Notes under the pieces: model-generated
Told to the model about the DNA's origin: nothing
Database searches by the model: none
The model's input: only the letters and a program-made list of their open reading frames with translations
Assembly: GCA_963693365.1 (NCBI GenBank)
Contig: CAVNZM010000001.1
Span: forward strand, 11,284,001 to 11,348,000
Length of the DNA: 64,000 bases
Source: Amoebidium appalachense
Lineage: Eukaryota; Ichthyosporea
Reading direction: 5' to 3'
Shown here: positions 24,311 to 38,191 of the stretch, one piece after another
Layout: each line of letters begins with the position of its first letter
How positions within the stretch are numbered: the stretch's first letter is position 1
Program-made: the position numbers and the translations under genes

Positions 24311-26395
24311 ATGCTATCTGCCAGTTCCTCGATTAGGTAAGCCCCCTCCTGCCCCCCCTCCCCACCCCTCCGACCCCTCCCCCCTCCTCCTTCCCCCCCC
24401 CCCCCCCCCCCCCCCCCAAACACACGCTATCCCCTTCCTCTCCAGATCTTCAACTGGGGTTTACGCTGTTTACTCGTGTACATACCCCTTGTCTCTTCTA
24501 CACTTCCGCTTTGCAATCCTCCTTCCTACTGTCCCCCTCCCTCCCCCCCCTCCCTCCCTCCCCCCTCCCCACCCCCCCTCCCCCCTTCCGGCACCCCACA
24601 CCCCTGGGGCGCCTATTTGGCTTCTTATCAACGAAATGGCTTTATATTGTTTCTGATTATGTCTTTTTGCCATGGGCACACCGCAGTTTGTGTCATCCTA
24701 TTCCTGTGGTCTTCTTTTTCTAGGGAACTGTCTCCCGCTCCCCCCCCCCCCCCCCCCCCCCCCCGCCCCCTCCCCCCCGGACACTCCTTTGCAGTTTGCG
24801 TCATCCTTTTTCTGTGGTCGTCTATTTTCTACTTGAAGTGTCCCCCCTCTCCCCCCCTCCCCCCCCCCTCCCCCCCACTCTCCCCCCACACCCCTTCGCT
24901 GAACAAAATTATTGAAGCCCCCCCCCCCCCCCCCCCCCCCCTTTCTAGATTCAATTTTGTCCCCCTCTCCCCCTCGCCTCCAACACACATCCACCCACGC
25001 AAGGATTGGGCACTGACATCCTCCCCCTCCCCCTCCCCCCTCCCCCCCCCCCTCCCCTTCCTCCCGTCCCCTCCCCCCCCCCCCCCCCCCCCTTCCCTCC
25101 CGTCCCCTCTCCCCTCTCCCCCCCCCCCCCCCCACACACACACAGGCTGGGCCTAGCGCACACAGCAGCCAAAGGTGCCTTGGCCTATACTGCTCGTAGG
25201 GGATTTTCCTCAGCCACCGAGCCATTGACATATAAGGACTATCCGTATGTTTATGCCTCCCCCCCCCCCCCCCTCCCCCCCCTCTCCCAAACACACACAC
25301 ACACACACAAAGGGGGGGGAAGGGGGGGGGGAAGAAAAATTGAAGTGCAATAGTTCTGGATTGTTCCTACAGCATTATATGGCAGCCTTTATCGGTGGGC
25401 TTACCCCCCCCCCCCCCCCCCCCTTCCATTCTCTTCCCCCCCTTCCCCCCCCCCCCCCCCCCCCCCCCCAGGCCCGCGCCCCTCTCTTCCCCCCCTCCCT
25501 CCCATTCAACTGCTCCAATTCACCCACCTCTCCTACCTATTGTGGCCTGCTAACTTTCAAGGGAATATGGTCGGGTTGGCGTGCGAGCAGGAGAAGCCTG
25601 GGTTGGGTTAAATGTAGAGTCTTTTTTGTTTTGGCAGTATGTATGTGGGGGGGGGGGGGGGGAAGGCGGGGGGATATGGTGGTGGTGATAGGGGAGGGGG
25701 GGGGGGGGGAAGGGGGTGGGGGGTGGGAGGGAGGACCTCTGACACCTAGATGAAACGAGTAGAAGTGGTTGTGACTGGGGGACATGGCTTGTTGTAAAAA
25801 AAGTAAGGGGGGCTTTCTAAGAAGCCATTTATTGGACCCGGGTGGTTTTGGACTGTAGTTGGATAAGGGAAAAGGGTTGTTCCCGGGAGAGAGGGGGGGG
25901 GGGGGGAGGAGGGGTGGGTGTGTGGGGGGGGGAGAGAGGGGGGGGGGAGGGACAAGATTGTAGTGCACAAGGTGATAAGAGACTCGACCAGAATGAGAGG
26001 GGGGAGGAGAAGAACCGGAGTCCACTGCGCGGGGGGGGGGGGAGGGGGGGATTGATTGGGGGAGGTATTTAAGTTGGGTGGATATACTGGTGGTTAGGGT
26101 GGTCTTTTTTGTTTGAGGAGGGGGAGGGGGGGGGGGTAGAGTTTATGGAGAGTACGAGAGTTGGTGATTCGGTAATGGGTGGCGAGTAGTATGCGATTGG
26201 TTTACAAAACCCTTTTGTGAATGAATACACGTGAAAGATACTAACATAGCGTTTTGGTTTGTTTGCAGGTTTTTGAAGGAGCTTGGGATTGAAGAAGAGA
26301 ACTATGGTGTGTTCCATGGCAAGTGGGGCGGTAGGGGGCCCACGGTGACGTCAGTGAATCCTGCGACGGGCAAGCCTATTGCAAGAGTCGTGGAG

Positions 26396-26426
<31 letters not shown>

Positions 26427-26492
26427 TGTGTGGATGTACTTGTGTGTGTGTGTGTGTTTGTGTGTTTGTGTGTGGGTGTGGTGTGGGTGTAC

Positions 26493-26567
<75 letters not shown>

Positions 26568-27125
26568 GAGGTGGGGGTGGGGTTGGGGTTGGGGGTGGGG
26601 GGTTACGTTTTTGCATCTTTCTTGTAGATGGGGGAGGGGGGGGGGGGGAGGGGGAGGCAAGTCAGGTGAATGCCGAGAGAAGAGGATGGGTGAAAGACTT
26701 CGGTGCTGTTTTGATTTCTTAATATATTAGTTATCAGGCATGGGATTGTAACAGCATCTTTTTGATGAACCGAGTATTGGTTGGCTATAGAATCATCATT
26801 TGGTGAAGGGGGAAGATGGGAGGAGGGGGGGAGGGGGGAGGGGAGAGGGAGGTTCGGCCCTGGATTGTTGGTTGAGGAACAGGAGGAAAGAAGGGGTTTC
26901 ACTGTAGAAGGCCCCGGAGAGGAGGGGGGGGGGGGGGGATGTAGGTGTGGGTGGTGTCCAGAACGATTTTGGGAGTGTTGTGGTGTACCTGCGAAACGTC
27001 TGTGGGGAGGGCAAGGCAGAAATGACGAGAGGAAAGTGAATAAGAGATTCATGGGATTGTCATAAACGGTTGTGACGGTCCGGAAGTGGGGGGGGGAGGG
27101 GGGAGGGGGGAATGGGGTCACTGGT

Positions 27126-27171
<46 letters not shown>

Positions 27172-27325
27172 GGCCGGGGGGGGGGGGGGGGGGGGGGACG
27201 GGATGGGGGGGATGGAGGGGCGTAACCAACTCTGACGGTGTGTGTGCATGTGCACAGGGTACGCTGGAAGACTACAACGAGACAGTCGAAAAGATGCTCA
27301 AAGCAAAGTCCGTCCTGGCTACGGT

Positions 27326-27359
<34 letters not shown>

Positions 27360-28388
27360 TTCCACCCCCTCACCCCCTCGCCTTTCCTGCTTGGAGGGCC
27401 ATGGGACCCCTCGTCTCTCTGCGTTTTGTCAATGTGTACTCTAATTGCCGCAAGTTAAACACCCTCCCCGGGGGGGGGGGGGGGGGGGGGGGGGATTGGG
27501 AGAGCAGTTGTTAGTGCAAAGGTGAAACGATAGTGTGGAAGAGGATCTGTATGAAAAGTTGAAGATTTTCTTAATTATGAATGGTGGAACTTGATTGGCC
27601 AAACACCGCCCCCCGCATGGCCCAAGGGACCAATCGAAGCTGACGGTGATTGATTTCAAAAATAAGCCACCCCGCAGAGTTAACATTCCCGTTCTTCTCA
27701 CTACGTTTATGGTGTCATCTGGCCAATCAAATCTGGTTGTTAGTTCTTACGAACCAATCATATCTCAGATGCCTGCGCCAAGGCGTGGTGAGCTTGTGCG
27801 GCAGATGGGTGACAGGTTGAGGCAAAAGTCGAAAATCCTTGGCCAGTTGGTGTCGCTTGAGGTCGGAAAGATTCTGCCTGAGGGTACGTATTACTTGTGG
27901 TTTTTTTTTGGTTTTTTTTTTTTTTTTTGTGGGGGGGGGGGGGAGGGCAATTTTTAAAGCCGCCGGAGTTGCTGAAGGATTCTTTCTGAGGGTAGGTTGC
28001 CCTTTTTTTGTGTGTTTGGGGGGCAGGGGGGGGGGTTGGGTGGGGGGGGGGAAGATTGCATTTGTATGCGGCTGTAGCCTTCTGTTTGTTTGTACTGGAA
28101 TCCAGGGGAGAACTGATTAACCCCGCTCCAACTATCTTTTTTTTTTTTTTCTATCCCTGTTGTTTTTCATTTTTGATATGCCGCCTACTGAAGAGTAGTC
28201 ATTGTTTTTGTTTTTGAATGTACCCTACAATAATGCTTCATATCACATGGGTATGGGGAAGGGAGGGAGAGAGGGGGGGGGGGGGGGGGGGGGGAGAAAG
28301 AGAGAGAGGGGGGGGGGGGGAGGGAGGGAGAGAGAGAGAGATGGGTAGGGGGGAAGGGAGGAGGAGAAGGGGAGAGGGGTAGAGAGAG

Positions 28389-28440
<52 letters not shown>

Positions 28441-28485
28441 GTAGTTCTTTAGTTTCTTTTTTTTCTTTTTCTTTTCCTTTTTTTT

Positions 28486-28537
<52 letters not shown>

Positions 28538-29186
28538 AATGGAAAATTGTTGCAGGGGAATGTGATTGTGGAAAACGTCCGGAGCTTATGGCCACGGAAA
28601 AACATATACTGTAAATTTGAACACACAATTACAAATTTTGAGGGCTAAATATTCAACAAAAATGCATCATGCAGGGGTTGGTGAGGTGCAGGAGTACATC
28701 GACATCTGCGACTATGCCACCGGTCTGAGCAGAATGATCAACGGAAAGGTCCTGCCCTCAGAGCGTACGTGCCTGCTTATAGATCCCCCCCACCCCCCTC
28801 CCCACCCCCCCCGTCTCCCAGCTTCTCCCCCATTGCAATACCATCTTCCCTCTCAAACCATCCCTTCCCGACTCTTTCCACACATACCGACAGCGCCCTT
28901 CATAATAGTCTATAAAAACCCTGCACATAAAGCAATCTCAGTTTATCTTTTTTAATTTTTAACTGATTGGTTAATCTTTAATCCGATTAGGGCCTGGCCA
29001 TGCGATGCTCGAACAATGGAACCCCCTTGGCCTAGTTGCTGTAATTTCAGCCTTCAACTTCCCTGTGGCCGTCTACGGGTGGAATAGCGCACTCAGTCTG
29101 ATCTGCGGAAACCCCCTGCTCTGGTTTTTGAACCCTCCCCCCCCCCACACACACACGCGCGCGCATCGCACCATCATCATACTCCA

Positions 29187-29231
<45 letters not shown>

Positions 29232-29351
29232 AAGGAGGAGGAGAAGAAGAAGAAGAATAAAAGAGAAGACGGGGGAAAGGAGAAAAGAAAACAGAACGAA
29301 AGAACCGAGCATGTTACTCCTCAAGGGGTCAGACAGACTCGAATCGGCCGT

Positions 29352-29387
<36 letters not shown>

Positions 29388-29747
29388 AGAATATAGACAA
29401 AAACATCTGATAGACTCAAAAAGTATGAAGACGAAGTGTATAAAGAATAAAAAATATAAAGACCACTACAGGACGAAGATACTAGAAAGACACAACAAGG
29501 AAAAGGCCCAAAAAAGGGTTCCTTGTTAAGTATGAAGGCTCACCCCTCATGCTGCAGGAAGGGTGCCCCATCCACCCCCCTCTGCTCTGTTGCTGTGACC
29601 CGCATTCTTCAGCAAGTGCTCGAGGAAAACAACCTGCCTCCGGTACTCCCCCCCCCCCCCCCCCCCCCCCCCCCCTTACTCCTCCCCCCCCCCCCCCCCC
29701 CCACAAAAAACGAGAGAGAGAGAAAGAGAGAGAGAGAAAAGAAAAGA

Positions 29748-29787
<40 letters not shown>

Positions 29788-30470
29788 GGGCGGCACAAAC
29801 ACCATAGACATACACTATGAAACGGTGTACTACTTGCGAAGTGTGTGTATATATGCGTGAGAATGTGATATGGCTTTGATTGCTTGAGGGCGGAAACAAC
29901 ATCACTGGTTTTTTGGGCACATCTGCCTGCATCTGAATAACCCTACATGTGATTTGTAGCGTGACCCCCCCCCCCCCCCCCCCCCCCCCCCCCACACACA
30001 CACAAAAAAAAGAAGAAGGAGAAAAAGCTGAAGAACCATTGTTCATTTGAAACACACACAGATGGCAGCATGTGTTTGCAACAAGGCACGTGCCGGATTC
30101 ACAAAACAGTGTCTAACATGGCACACATGCATGGACACAAGCAGATGTGCGCGCACATGTGCACACACACATAAAAACCCACACGTACCCGTACACTTGA
30201 ACATGCTCACACACACGTATACACACACACACGTACACACGTGCACACGTATGCATGCACCCCCCCCCCCCCCCCCCCCCCCCCCCACACACACACAGGA
30301 AATCTACTCTCTCGTTTCTGGGGGTGCAGAGATAGGCAAGGCCATTGCTGCCGATCCTCGCATGAACCTCGTCTCCTTCACGGGCAGCACACCGGTAGCC
30401 CCCCCTACACACACACCCCATTTCTACCCCTCCCTCTCTTCCCCTCCCGCCCCCCCCTCCCCCCCCCCTT

Positions 30471-30509
<39 letters not shown>

Positions 30510-31378
30510 CCTTCTTTCTCTCTCCCCCCCCTCCTCCCCCTTTCCCCCCTGCCCCCCTGCCCCCCTTCCCCCCTTCAACATTGACTGCCAGGTGTAATCT
30601 TCCTGTGTTGCAATTCTCTACTATCGGGAGCGGACTTTGTTTTTCGCTTATGGTAACTCATACCTCTTTTTTTTTTTTTTTTAAGGGGGGGTGGGTGGCG
30701 GGGGAGGGGCTAATTGAGATGGCAATTTGGCGGTTTGGGTATATGTCCCTGGCGCAGGGGGGGGGGGGGGGGGGGGGGGGGGGACGGCAGGGGGGATGTT
30801 ACAAGTTGTCGTTTAAAAGTGCTGGTAAGAGTGAGTCACTGGTTAAGAATTCGTGTGTATTTGGCGAATAGGGTATAGGAATGGGGTAAAGGGGAGTTCG
30901 TATGTATGAGGAATATTGATATCACAGGATGGAATGGCGGGTAAGGGTTGTGGGAGGAGCGGGTTTTGAGGGTTATCGGCAGGGAAACGAGAAACTGGGA
31001 AGGGAAAATAGGAGGTCGGTGGGTGAGCTGGGGTTCGAAACGAGGGGTGGGGGAGGTGGGGGGCTTCTGGGAGGAAAGGGGGGGAAGGGGGGGGGAGGGG
31101 GAGGGGGGGGGGGGGGGGGGGGGTGTTTGTTGTTGCTAACTGTTGTGTGGTTGGGCAGGTGGGAAGAGACGTGGGTGTGACGGTGCAGAAGAGATTTGGA
31201 AAGAGCATTTTGGAGCTGGGTGGAAACAACGCCATTATCGGTAGGTGGTGTGGGTGGGTGGATGTGTGTGGGTGTGTGTGTGGGTGTGTGTGTGGGTGTG
31301 GGCGTGGGTGTGGGTGGGTGAGTGCATGTGGGTGCACACGTGTGCATGCGGGATGCGGGCCTGTGTTCATATGTATAT

Positions 31379-31413
<35 letters not shown>

Positions 31414-31519
31414 AGGTTGACGTGTGTACGCTGGTTAGGTGAACAAAAGAGAAAGTCGGGGACTCTTTGGTCACTGCTATACTCGTATGTTTTTTCTGCA
31501 CCCGTGCACCTATCCCCTC

Positions 31520-31578
<59 letters not shown>

Positions 31579-31696
31579 ACAGTGCACGAGGATGCAGACA
31601 TTGAGCTCTGTGTACGTGCTTGTCTCTTTGCTGCCGCTGGCACGGCCGGCCAGCGCTGTACCACCACCAGACGTTTGGTAAGAATGTCTCCCCCTG

Positions 31697-31727
<31 letters not shown>

Positions 31728-32209
31728 AAAAAAAAAATAAATAAATAAAAAAATAAAAAAATAAACAAAAGGCAAAAAAAAAAAAAAAGCAAAACATTGT
31801 GTGGCTCTTGGTGTGCATATACCGTCTCCTTTCATTTTGCGTAGTGTTACCGTGTGGCCTGTGTTTTTGGTCTGTGTGTGTGAGTGTGGGTGTGGGTGTG
31901 GGTGTTGCACTTGTGTATAGACGGGGTGGGGGAGAGGGGGGTGAGCGGAGTACAAAGGAAATTTAGCGAAAGGAAAAAGAGGGAAGGAAGGGAGAGGTGT
32001 GTGTGTTGTTGGTGGGACAGGTGTGTGTGTGTGTGTGGGGATGGGGGGGGAGGGGGGAGGGGAGGGGCAGGATTTAGCGGGATTTTACCCAAGTTTCTGA
32101 ATGTTATATGCAGATTCTACACGAGTCTATTCACGATGAGTTCTTGGAGAGACTGGTGGCTGCTTACGGCCAGATCAAGATCGGTGACCCACTGAGAGGT
32201 GGGTGAACG

Positions 32210-32268
<59 letters not shown>

Positions 32269-32979
32269 TGGGGGGGGGGGGGGGGGGAGGGGGGGGGGGG
32301 GGAGGGAGGGGGAATGGGGATAAGAGGAGGCTATATAATGTTTGGAGGGAAGTATTTCTTGTGGCGCGTGGGGGGAGGGGGGGAGGGGGGGGGGGGGGGG
32401 GGACGGATGTGGGGAGGGGGAGAGGGGTGGGAGAGCGACAATGTTCAAAGCGACTTTTTAAATTTTTGAAGGAAGAGTGGGGGTGTGAAGTCTTGATTTT
32501 TTATTTTTTATTTTTCGTATCGAGGCACAATTTAAGTTAAAAAAGACACGATTGTTGGCTAATAAGTGGTTCTGTAAGATTTCGGGTGACGTGCTTATTG
32601 GATAGCTAGAGGCTTTTTCTGTTTGATATCCTGGGACGCTGTGTGGAAATACGGACCAAGTAATTGGGTGGTGATTCGGGCGAGTAAACGTTTTCTCCAG
32701 GCAATGTTTCATTTTCTTTCGTTTTTTCCTTTCTGTTTTCGTTTTTTCGTCTATCTTTTTTCCCTGGCTGTGTGTGTGTGTGTGTGCGCGTGTGTGTGTG
32801 TGTGTGTGTGAGGGGAGGGGGCAGGGGGGGGGAGGGGGGACATATTATTAGAGTTCTATGCGGATCATTACCTCTCTGGCAGCTGACCTTTAGCCAATCA
32901 GACGGTGTGCTTTGTGGGCCACTGCATACCAAGGCTGCAGTGGAGGTGTTCCGACAGGGCATTGAGGATGCAAAGGCAC

Positions 32980-33018
<39 letters not shown>

Positions 33019-33281
33019 CTTTTCTTCCGTTCTTTTCTTTTCTTATCTTGATTGTGTTCTCTGGGCGGGTGTGTGGGTGTGGGTGAAGGGGTGGGTGGGT
33101 GGGTGAGTACTGGGGGGGGGGAGGGGGGGGGAAGGGAGGGGATTTCATGTGGGTCTGTTTTGGGCCCGGGGGGGGGGGGGGGGGGGGGGATATATCGAGA
33201 GTCTGGGGGGGGGGGGGGGGAGTGTGTAAGGTGCAGGTTGGTTTTTTTTAACCATAGGCTTGCGGATGTTTGGGGTTTGGT

Positions 33282-33374
<93 letters not shown>

Positions 33375-33565
33375 TCGGAGGGGAGGGGGATGCAGTTGTG
33401 TACACAGTGTATTTGCAGCATGTGTCTGTTTTTGGGGGGGAGGGGGGGTCAAAGTCTGCAAAGAGCTATCAACATACAATGGTACCCGCCCTGACCTTTC
33501 CTCCACCCAATTTTTTCTGGTTTTTTCCCCACCTTTTCCTTTCCCTTCTTCTTATTTCACCTTTT

Positions 33566-33599
<34 letters not shown>

Positions 33600-34119
33600 C
33601 CCCCCCCCCCTCCCCCCTCCCCCCCCTCCGGGGCTGGCCATTCCCCTTCTGTTTTCCTTGTCGGCTCCCGTTCTATCCCTCCTCTCCTCCCTTCCCTCCC
33701 CCTGTTCTTCCCCCCCCCCCCCCCCCCCCCCCCCCCACACACCAAAACATCACAGGGTGGTAAGATTCTGTGCGGCGGCAAAGTTCTGGAAGGGCCTGGA
33801 AACTTCGTGCAGCCTACGATCATTTCCATTGGCCACAATGCAAAGTGTGTGCAACATGAGAAGTTCGTGCCTATTCTCTACGCATCAAAATTCAAGGTAG
33901 GAATATCCTCTCTCTCTCTCTCTCTCTCTCTCCTCCCCCTCCCCTCCCCCCCCCCCCCCCCCCCTCCGCCTCTCTGTCTCCCCCCCCCCCCCCCCCCCCC
34001 CCCCCCCGCCCCCACAACCACCACCACCACCACCACCGCTGCCACCACCGCCACACACATCGTGTCTTCTTTGAAGCTTGCACCTTTTCCCCGTTTCTAT
34101 CTTCCTCTCTCTCTCTGTC

Positions 34120-34155
<36 letters not shown>

Positions 34156-34402
34156 TTGCCAACTTCTCCCCGGCTTCCTTCTTTCGCCATCCTCCCACTT
34201 CACATTGACATGCTGGAAACACGTGTTACACACACATGCACATGAAACCGAAGTCCAGAAAGTACGCCGATCCAGGTATTCAGGAGTACTGTAGGCCTTA
34301 CAGGCTTCTGTTGATGTGCCACAAATAATCTTTTGGCCTCGCCAAGGTACCGGTTGCTTCACAAACCCAATACCATTCTCCTGTCGTCAATTCTGACATG
34401 GA

Positions 34403-34445
<43 letters not shown>

Positions 34446-35004
34446 TTCTCCTCCCTTCCGGGCGCCTCTCTCTTCTTCAGACTTTCGTTGTGCTAACACC
34501 ATAAGACCTTCTACCCCTTCCCCGCCCCCCTCCCCCTCTCCTCCCTCCCTCCCTCCTTTTCTTCCCCTCTCCTTTGTTTTTCTTCCTCTTCCTCCTTGAC
34601 CCCTTCTTTTTTTCTTTCTCCCTTTTTTCCTTTCTTTTCATCTTTTCTCCCCCTCAGACCATCGAAGAAGCCATCACCATCAACAACAGTGTAGCCCAGG
34701 GTCTCAGCTCTTCTCTCTTCACAACAAACCCCTCCCATATATTCAAGTGGTTGGGCCCTGAGGGCTCGGACTGTGGTATTGTGAACGTCAACATTCCAAC
34801 AAACGGAGCCGAAATCGGCGGCGCGTTCGGTATGTATGCGAAAGGGGGGGGGGGGGGGGAAAGGCAGAAGGGAAATTTATATGGTGTAGGAACCCCCCTG
34901 ATGGTTGGCTCTGTTCAAGTATCTAGGCGTAGTATGTTCTGCCTGCGTGTTTCCATTTGCCTTTTGGTAAAAGTCTTTGGCTTTGCTAATGCATCACCCT
35001 TGCC

Positions 35005-35041
<37 letters not shown>

Positions 35042-35401
35042 CCATTTACTTTTTTCTCATTCTTGGCATTTCTTCCCCCCCCCCCCCCCCTCCTCCCTCC
35101 CCCTCCCCCCTCCCCCTCCCCCCCCCCCCCTCCCCCCCCCCTTTCAAAAAAAAAAAAAAAAGAAGAAGCACGCACTAGTCCGGCATTCATTCATATTGCT
35201 CACACTGTGCTTCACTGTGTGCAGGAGGAGAGAAGGAGACGGGGGGTGGACGTGAGTCGGGCAGTGACTCATGGCAGCAGTATATGCGCAGATCAACCTG
35301 GTAAGAACCCCAAGGGACACACACATGCACATGCATGCACCAAAACGCACACACACACGCACATGCACATTCATTGCCCCCCCCCCCCCCCCCCCCCCCC
35401 C

Positions 35402-35456
<55 letters not shown>

Positions 35457-35852
35457 ACACACACGGGTACACACACGGGTACACACACATGAACGCATGT
35501 GCAGGCGCACAGGTACACGCACGCGCGCACTTGTGCATATGCACAGGCACACACACACACACACATGCGCTCCTGGTGCACTTGCACACATACACACACA
35601 CATGCTTACATAAAGGCACAGGCACAGGCACACAGGCAACACATCCACGCGCACACAGACACTCGTAGACACACAATTACATACTGTCGAACCTGACATG
35701 CACTATTCAGATGTGGGGGGGGGGGGGGGGGGGGGGGGGGGAAGAAGGGAGTGAGGGGGAAAGGGAAAGGTAAAGGTGTACAGGTGCTCTGAGACATGCA
35801 CTATTCAGAGCACCTGTACACCTTTACCTTTCCCTTTCCCCCTCACTCCCCC

Positions 35853-35930
<78 letters not shown>

Positions 35931-36155
35931 TTCCTCTTCGCTTCTCCTTCCTATAACCAGTGGAGGCGTAACTTGGGTACTGAGGATTACTTGAAACCAG
36001 GGGTTATGACCAATTGGGTACAAAATTGTAGACTAATATGATATTTGGGCATATAATGATTGAAGGTAGTGCAATGGTTCTGACGTCATTCACCCTGCAG
36101 CACCATCAACTACAGCAAACAGCTGCCATTGGCCCAGGGTATCAACTTCGGCTGA
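24311..36155 (+). CDS. ALDH7A1: Antiquitin, alpha-aminoadipic semialdehyde dehydrogenase (ALDH7A1), complete
   Basis: NAD+-dependent oxidation of alpha-aminoadipic semialdehyde in lysine catabolism; the family also handles betaine aldehyde and lipid aldehydes. Exons: 24311-24336, 25146-25244, 26269-26395, 27258-27323, 27769-27883, 28675-28764, 28991-29123, 29558-29642, 30299-30394, 31159-31240, 31583-31677, 32114-32198, 32902-32981, 33756-33896, 34658-34829, 35225-35300, 36101-36155. All introns are GT-AG and every phase agrees, giving 540 residues (human 539). The N-terminus [20 protein letters not shown] is basic and hydroxylated, as in mitochondrial leaders; this start was chosen because the 26-bp exon joins exon 2 in phase. 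Catalytic features are [12 protein letters not shown] (Asn about 197), FTGSTP, ELGGNN (Glu about 298), GTAGQRC (Cys about 332) and [13 protein letters not shown]. The end PLAQGINFG matches the family. No lesion was seen. Confidence 0.95.
24337..25145 (+). other. Antiquitin intron 1
   Basis: Almost entirely polypyrimidine after the first 60 bp, with C runs and CCCT blocks. It ends in a C run followed by (CA)n whose last CAG is the acceptor. Confidence 0.8.
25245..26268 (+). other. Antiquitin intron 2, C-rich then G-rich
   Basis: The first half carries C runs (about 25258-25285, 25405-25470) and the second half carries G runs (about 25648-25672, 25700-25745, 25885-25955, 26030-26050, 26120-26137). 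The RNA could fold into a long C:G stem. Confidence 0.75.
26396..26563. repeat. (GT)n array starting at a splice donor
   Basis: The donor after antiquitin exon 3 is the first GT of a GT-repeat array of about 165 bp with GTTT and GGGT interruptions. Confidence 0.9.
29124..29557 (+). other. Antiquitin intron 7 with paired C and G runs
   Basis: Holds about 33 C (29188-29221, followed by A(n)) and about 35 G (29352-29386) roughly 130 bp apart in one intron. Confidence 0.85.
31519..31577. repeat. (CA)n array at a splice acceptor
   Basis: CA repeats end in CGTACAG, the acceptor of antiquitin exon 31583-31677. The same intron begins with a GT/GGT-rich stretch (31241-31340), so its two ends are complementary. 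Confidence 0.9.
32205..33370. repeat. (GT)n and G-run rich introns of antiquitin
   Basis: Three GT arrays lie in the introns flanking exon 32902-32981: about 32211-32266, 32982-33013 (starting at the donor) and 33282-33362. Between them are G-rich blocks near 32271-32305, 32370-32402 and 33170-33221. Confidence 0.85.
34880..35010 (+). repeat. Dispersed intronic element, copy 6 (diverged)
   Basis: Starts GTAGGAACCCCCCTGATGGT and TTGGCTCTGTTCAAGTATCT, nearly identical to the start of copy 2 at 2.37 kb. It runs through a TTCTGCCTGCGTG block to a C run at about 35009. It lies in antiquitin intron 15. Confidence 0.6.
35715..35884. repeat. Perfect 45-bp inverted repeat flanked by G and C runs
   Basis: Arms 35747-35791 and 35806-35850 are exact reverse complements with a 14-nt loop. 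Outside them a G run (about 35715-35741) faces a C run (about 35853-35884), extending the potential stem to roughly 70 bp. The loop-side string ACATGCACTATTCAGA is repeated just upstream of the left G run (about 35696-35711). It lies in the last antiquitin intron. Confidence 0.95.
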
Positions 36156-36234
36156 ACTTTAAACTTTAAAATTTTTATGTTTTAGGTTTATGTTTACAGG
36201 TGTTAGGGCGTATAGCCAAAGAACCCACAAAGAA

Positions 36235-36289
<55 letters not shown>

Positions 36290-37391
36290 GAGATAGTTAG
36301 AACATATTGGATTTATGGTTGGAGAAATGAATACTTGAGCGTTATCTCTGCTATGAGATTTTTTTTACCGCTGAAGAAGCCTATGTTGATGTCGATTTTA
36401 TTGATGCATATACAGGCTGGTTGTTAGGCATGTAACTAGTTGCTTATTATATTAGGGACATGTACATACATATGTGCCACTACAGTCACTACATTGGTAA
36501 CATTTAGAATTTTTTTTTGTTGTTGTTGATCGATGATATATATGCTGGCTGGGCCAGTCAATAAGAGAGGTAGAGAGGTAGCCAAACATGGCTACCGCCA
36601 CGTGTACAACAGTGTGTGCCCTCTTTGACATCGTCATTTACTTTTTTCTACACAGGCATGCGCGTGCGTACAAACACAAACACACACACACATACACACA
36701 CACACACACACACACGCAAACACACCGGCACATGTGCCCGCACAAACACACACGCACACATCAGCACACACACGCGCGCGCGGGCGCGCGCACACACTCC
36801 CACACACACACACTCACTCAAACTCACGCATGCGCCCGCACGCACGCACACACACACGCACGCGCACGTGTGCGCGCGTGCGCGACCGCACACACACAAA
36901 CACATGCACGTGCCCCCCCCCTCCCCCTTCCTCCCCCCCCCCCCCCCCCCCCCCCCCCACCCCCCCCCCCCCACACACACACAAGCGCGCGCCTGCACAC
37001 GAACGCGCGCACACAAACACACATTGCAGACTTGATGACAGGAGGCGATTCTGAACACAGTCCTATCTTTGAGTCATATAACCATGAGGTGTTACCAAAT
37101 GATCGCCGAAATCCATTCTATGAAACGTAAATACGTTTGTATCAATATAGGCGCCGGCTCTGCATTTTCCCCGTACCTTACATTGCACCCCCCCCCCCCC
37201 CCTCCCCCCCCCGGGTCTGATGCGCCCGGGCAAACACACGTGTGCATGCGCAAGCGCACGCAAATGTACACTTGCAAATTGCCCGAAACTTTGACCGCAC
37301 GCACGTACACAGGCACCAAGGCGGTACCTGCACACCGTACTCTCATGCACATGCGTACACAGGCACACAAGAACGCTCGCAAGCACATACA

Positions 37392-37432
<41 letters not shown>

Positions 37433-37591
37433 ACCAACACTCACACACACCCCTCAAACAAACAAAAGCAAGCAAATAAACCCTTAGAATGAGGAAGCGT
37501 TGTCAATTCACACACAAAAGACATGTGCGCAACAAAGTCTAGATCAAGAAGCACAACCTCATGCCACGTACATTTGCACACAAACACACAC

Positions 37592-37653
<62 letters not shown>

Positions 37654-38191
37654 CATCATCCAAAGGAAAACTCTACCTGGGGAAAAGGTTGGTGTGATGT
37701 GTGGATGGGGCAGAAATACTGCGCCCTCGAGCTCGCGTGTTTGAACAGTCGAACATGTGATGTATCACATAGATGTTCACAATTTCGCATATCACAAAGT
37801 GCACATATGCATTTGGTATACAGGTATCAAAACCTACAAATTGTTCGGAAAGTTTGATACGGATTCAAGTTTTGCAAGTTTATATATGAGCAACAGCTTC
37901 TTTTGCATGCATACAAAGCTTTGTTGGGACATTCATGCATGAAGGATACTACGGAGAAGAACTTGTAGAGAAACACTGTGTCTGCCATTTTTACAACAAA
38001 GCACCATGGATATACAGATGTCAGGTTGCAAAATGTCGGCATACCAGGTGATTTTTTTTTTTTTTTTTTTTTTTTTTGCAGGTCCATATATCGGGAAAGC
38101 AAGGCTTTGCATGGTAAACAACATAGTCTTGGACCATTCATGCATAGTAACTGGCATTATGTAAAGAAACCGTTGAATCACTCTTTGTATA
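36156..38191. other. Spacer between antiquitin and the GT14 gene
   Basis: Contains a 52-base G run (36235-36286), CA/CG-rich dinucleotide tracts (about 36675-37020), a C run (37393-37431), a (CA)n array (about 37597-37649) and a T run (38050-38077). No exon could be supported. From about 37.75 kb onward the sequence loses its homopolymer character. Confidence 0.55.
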
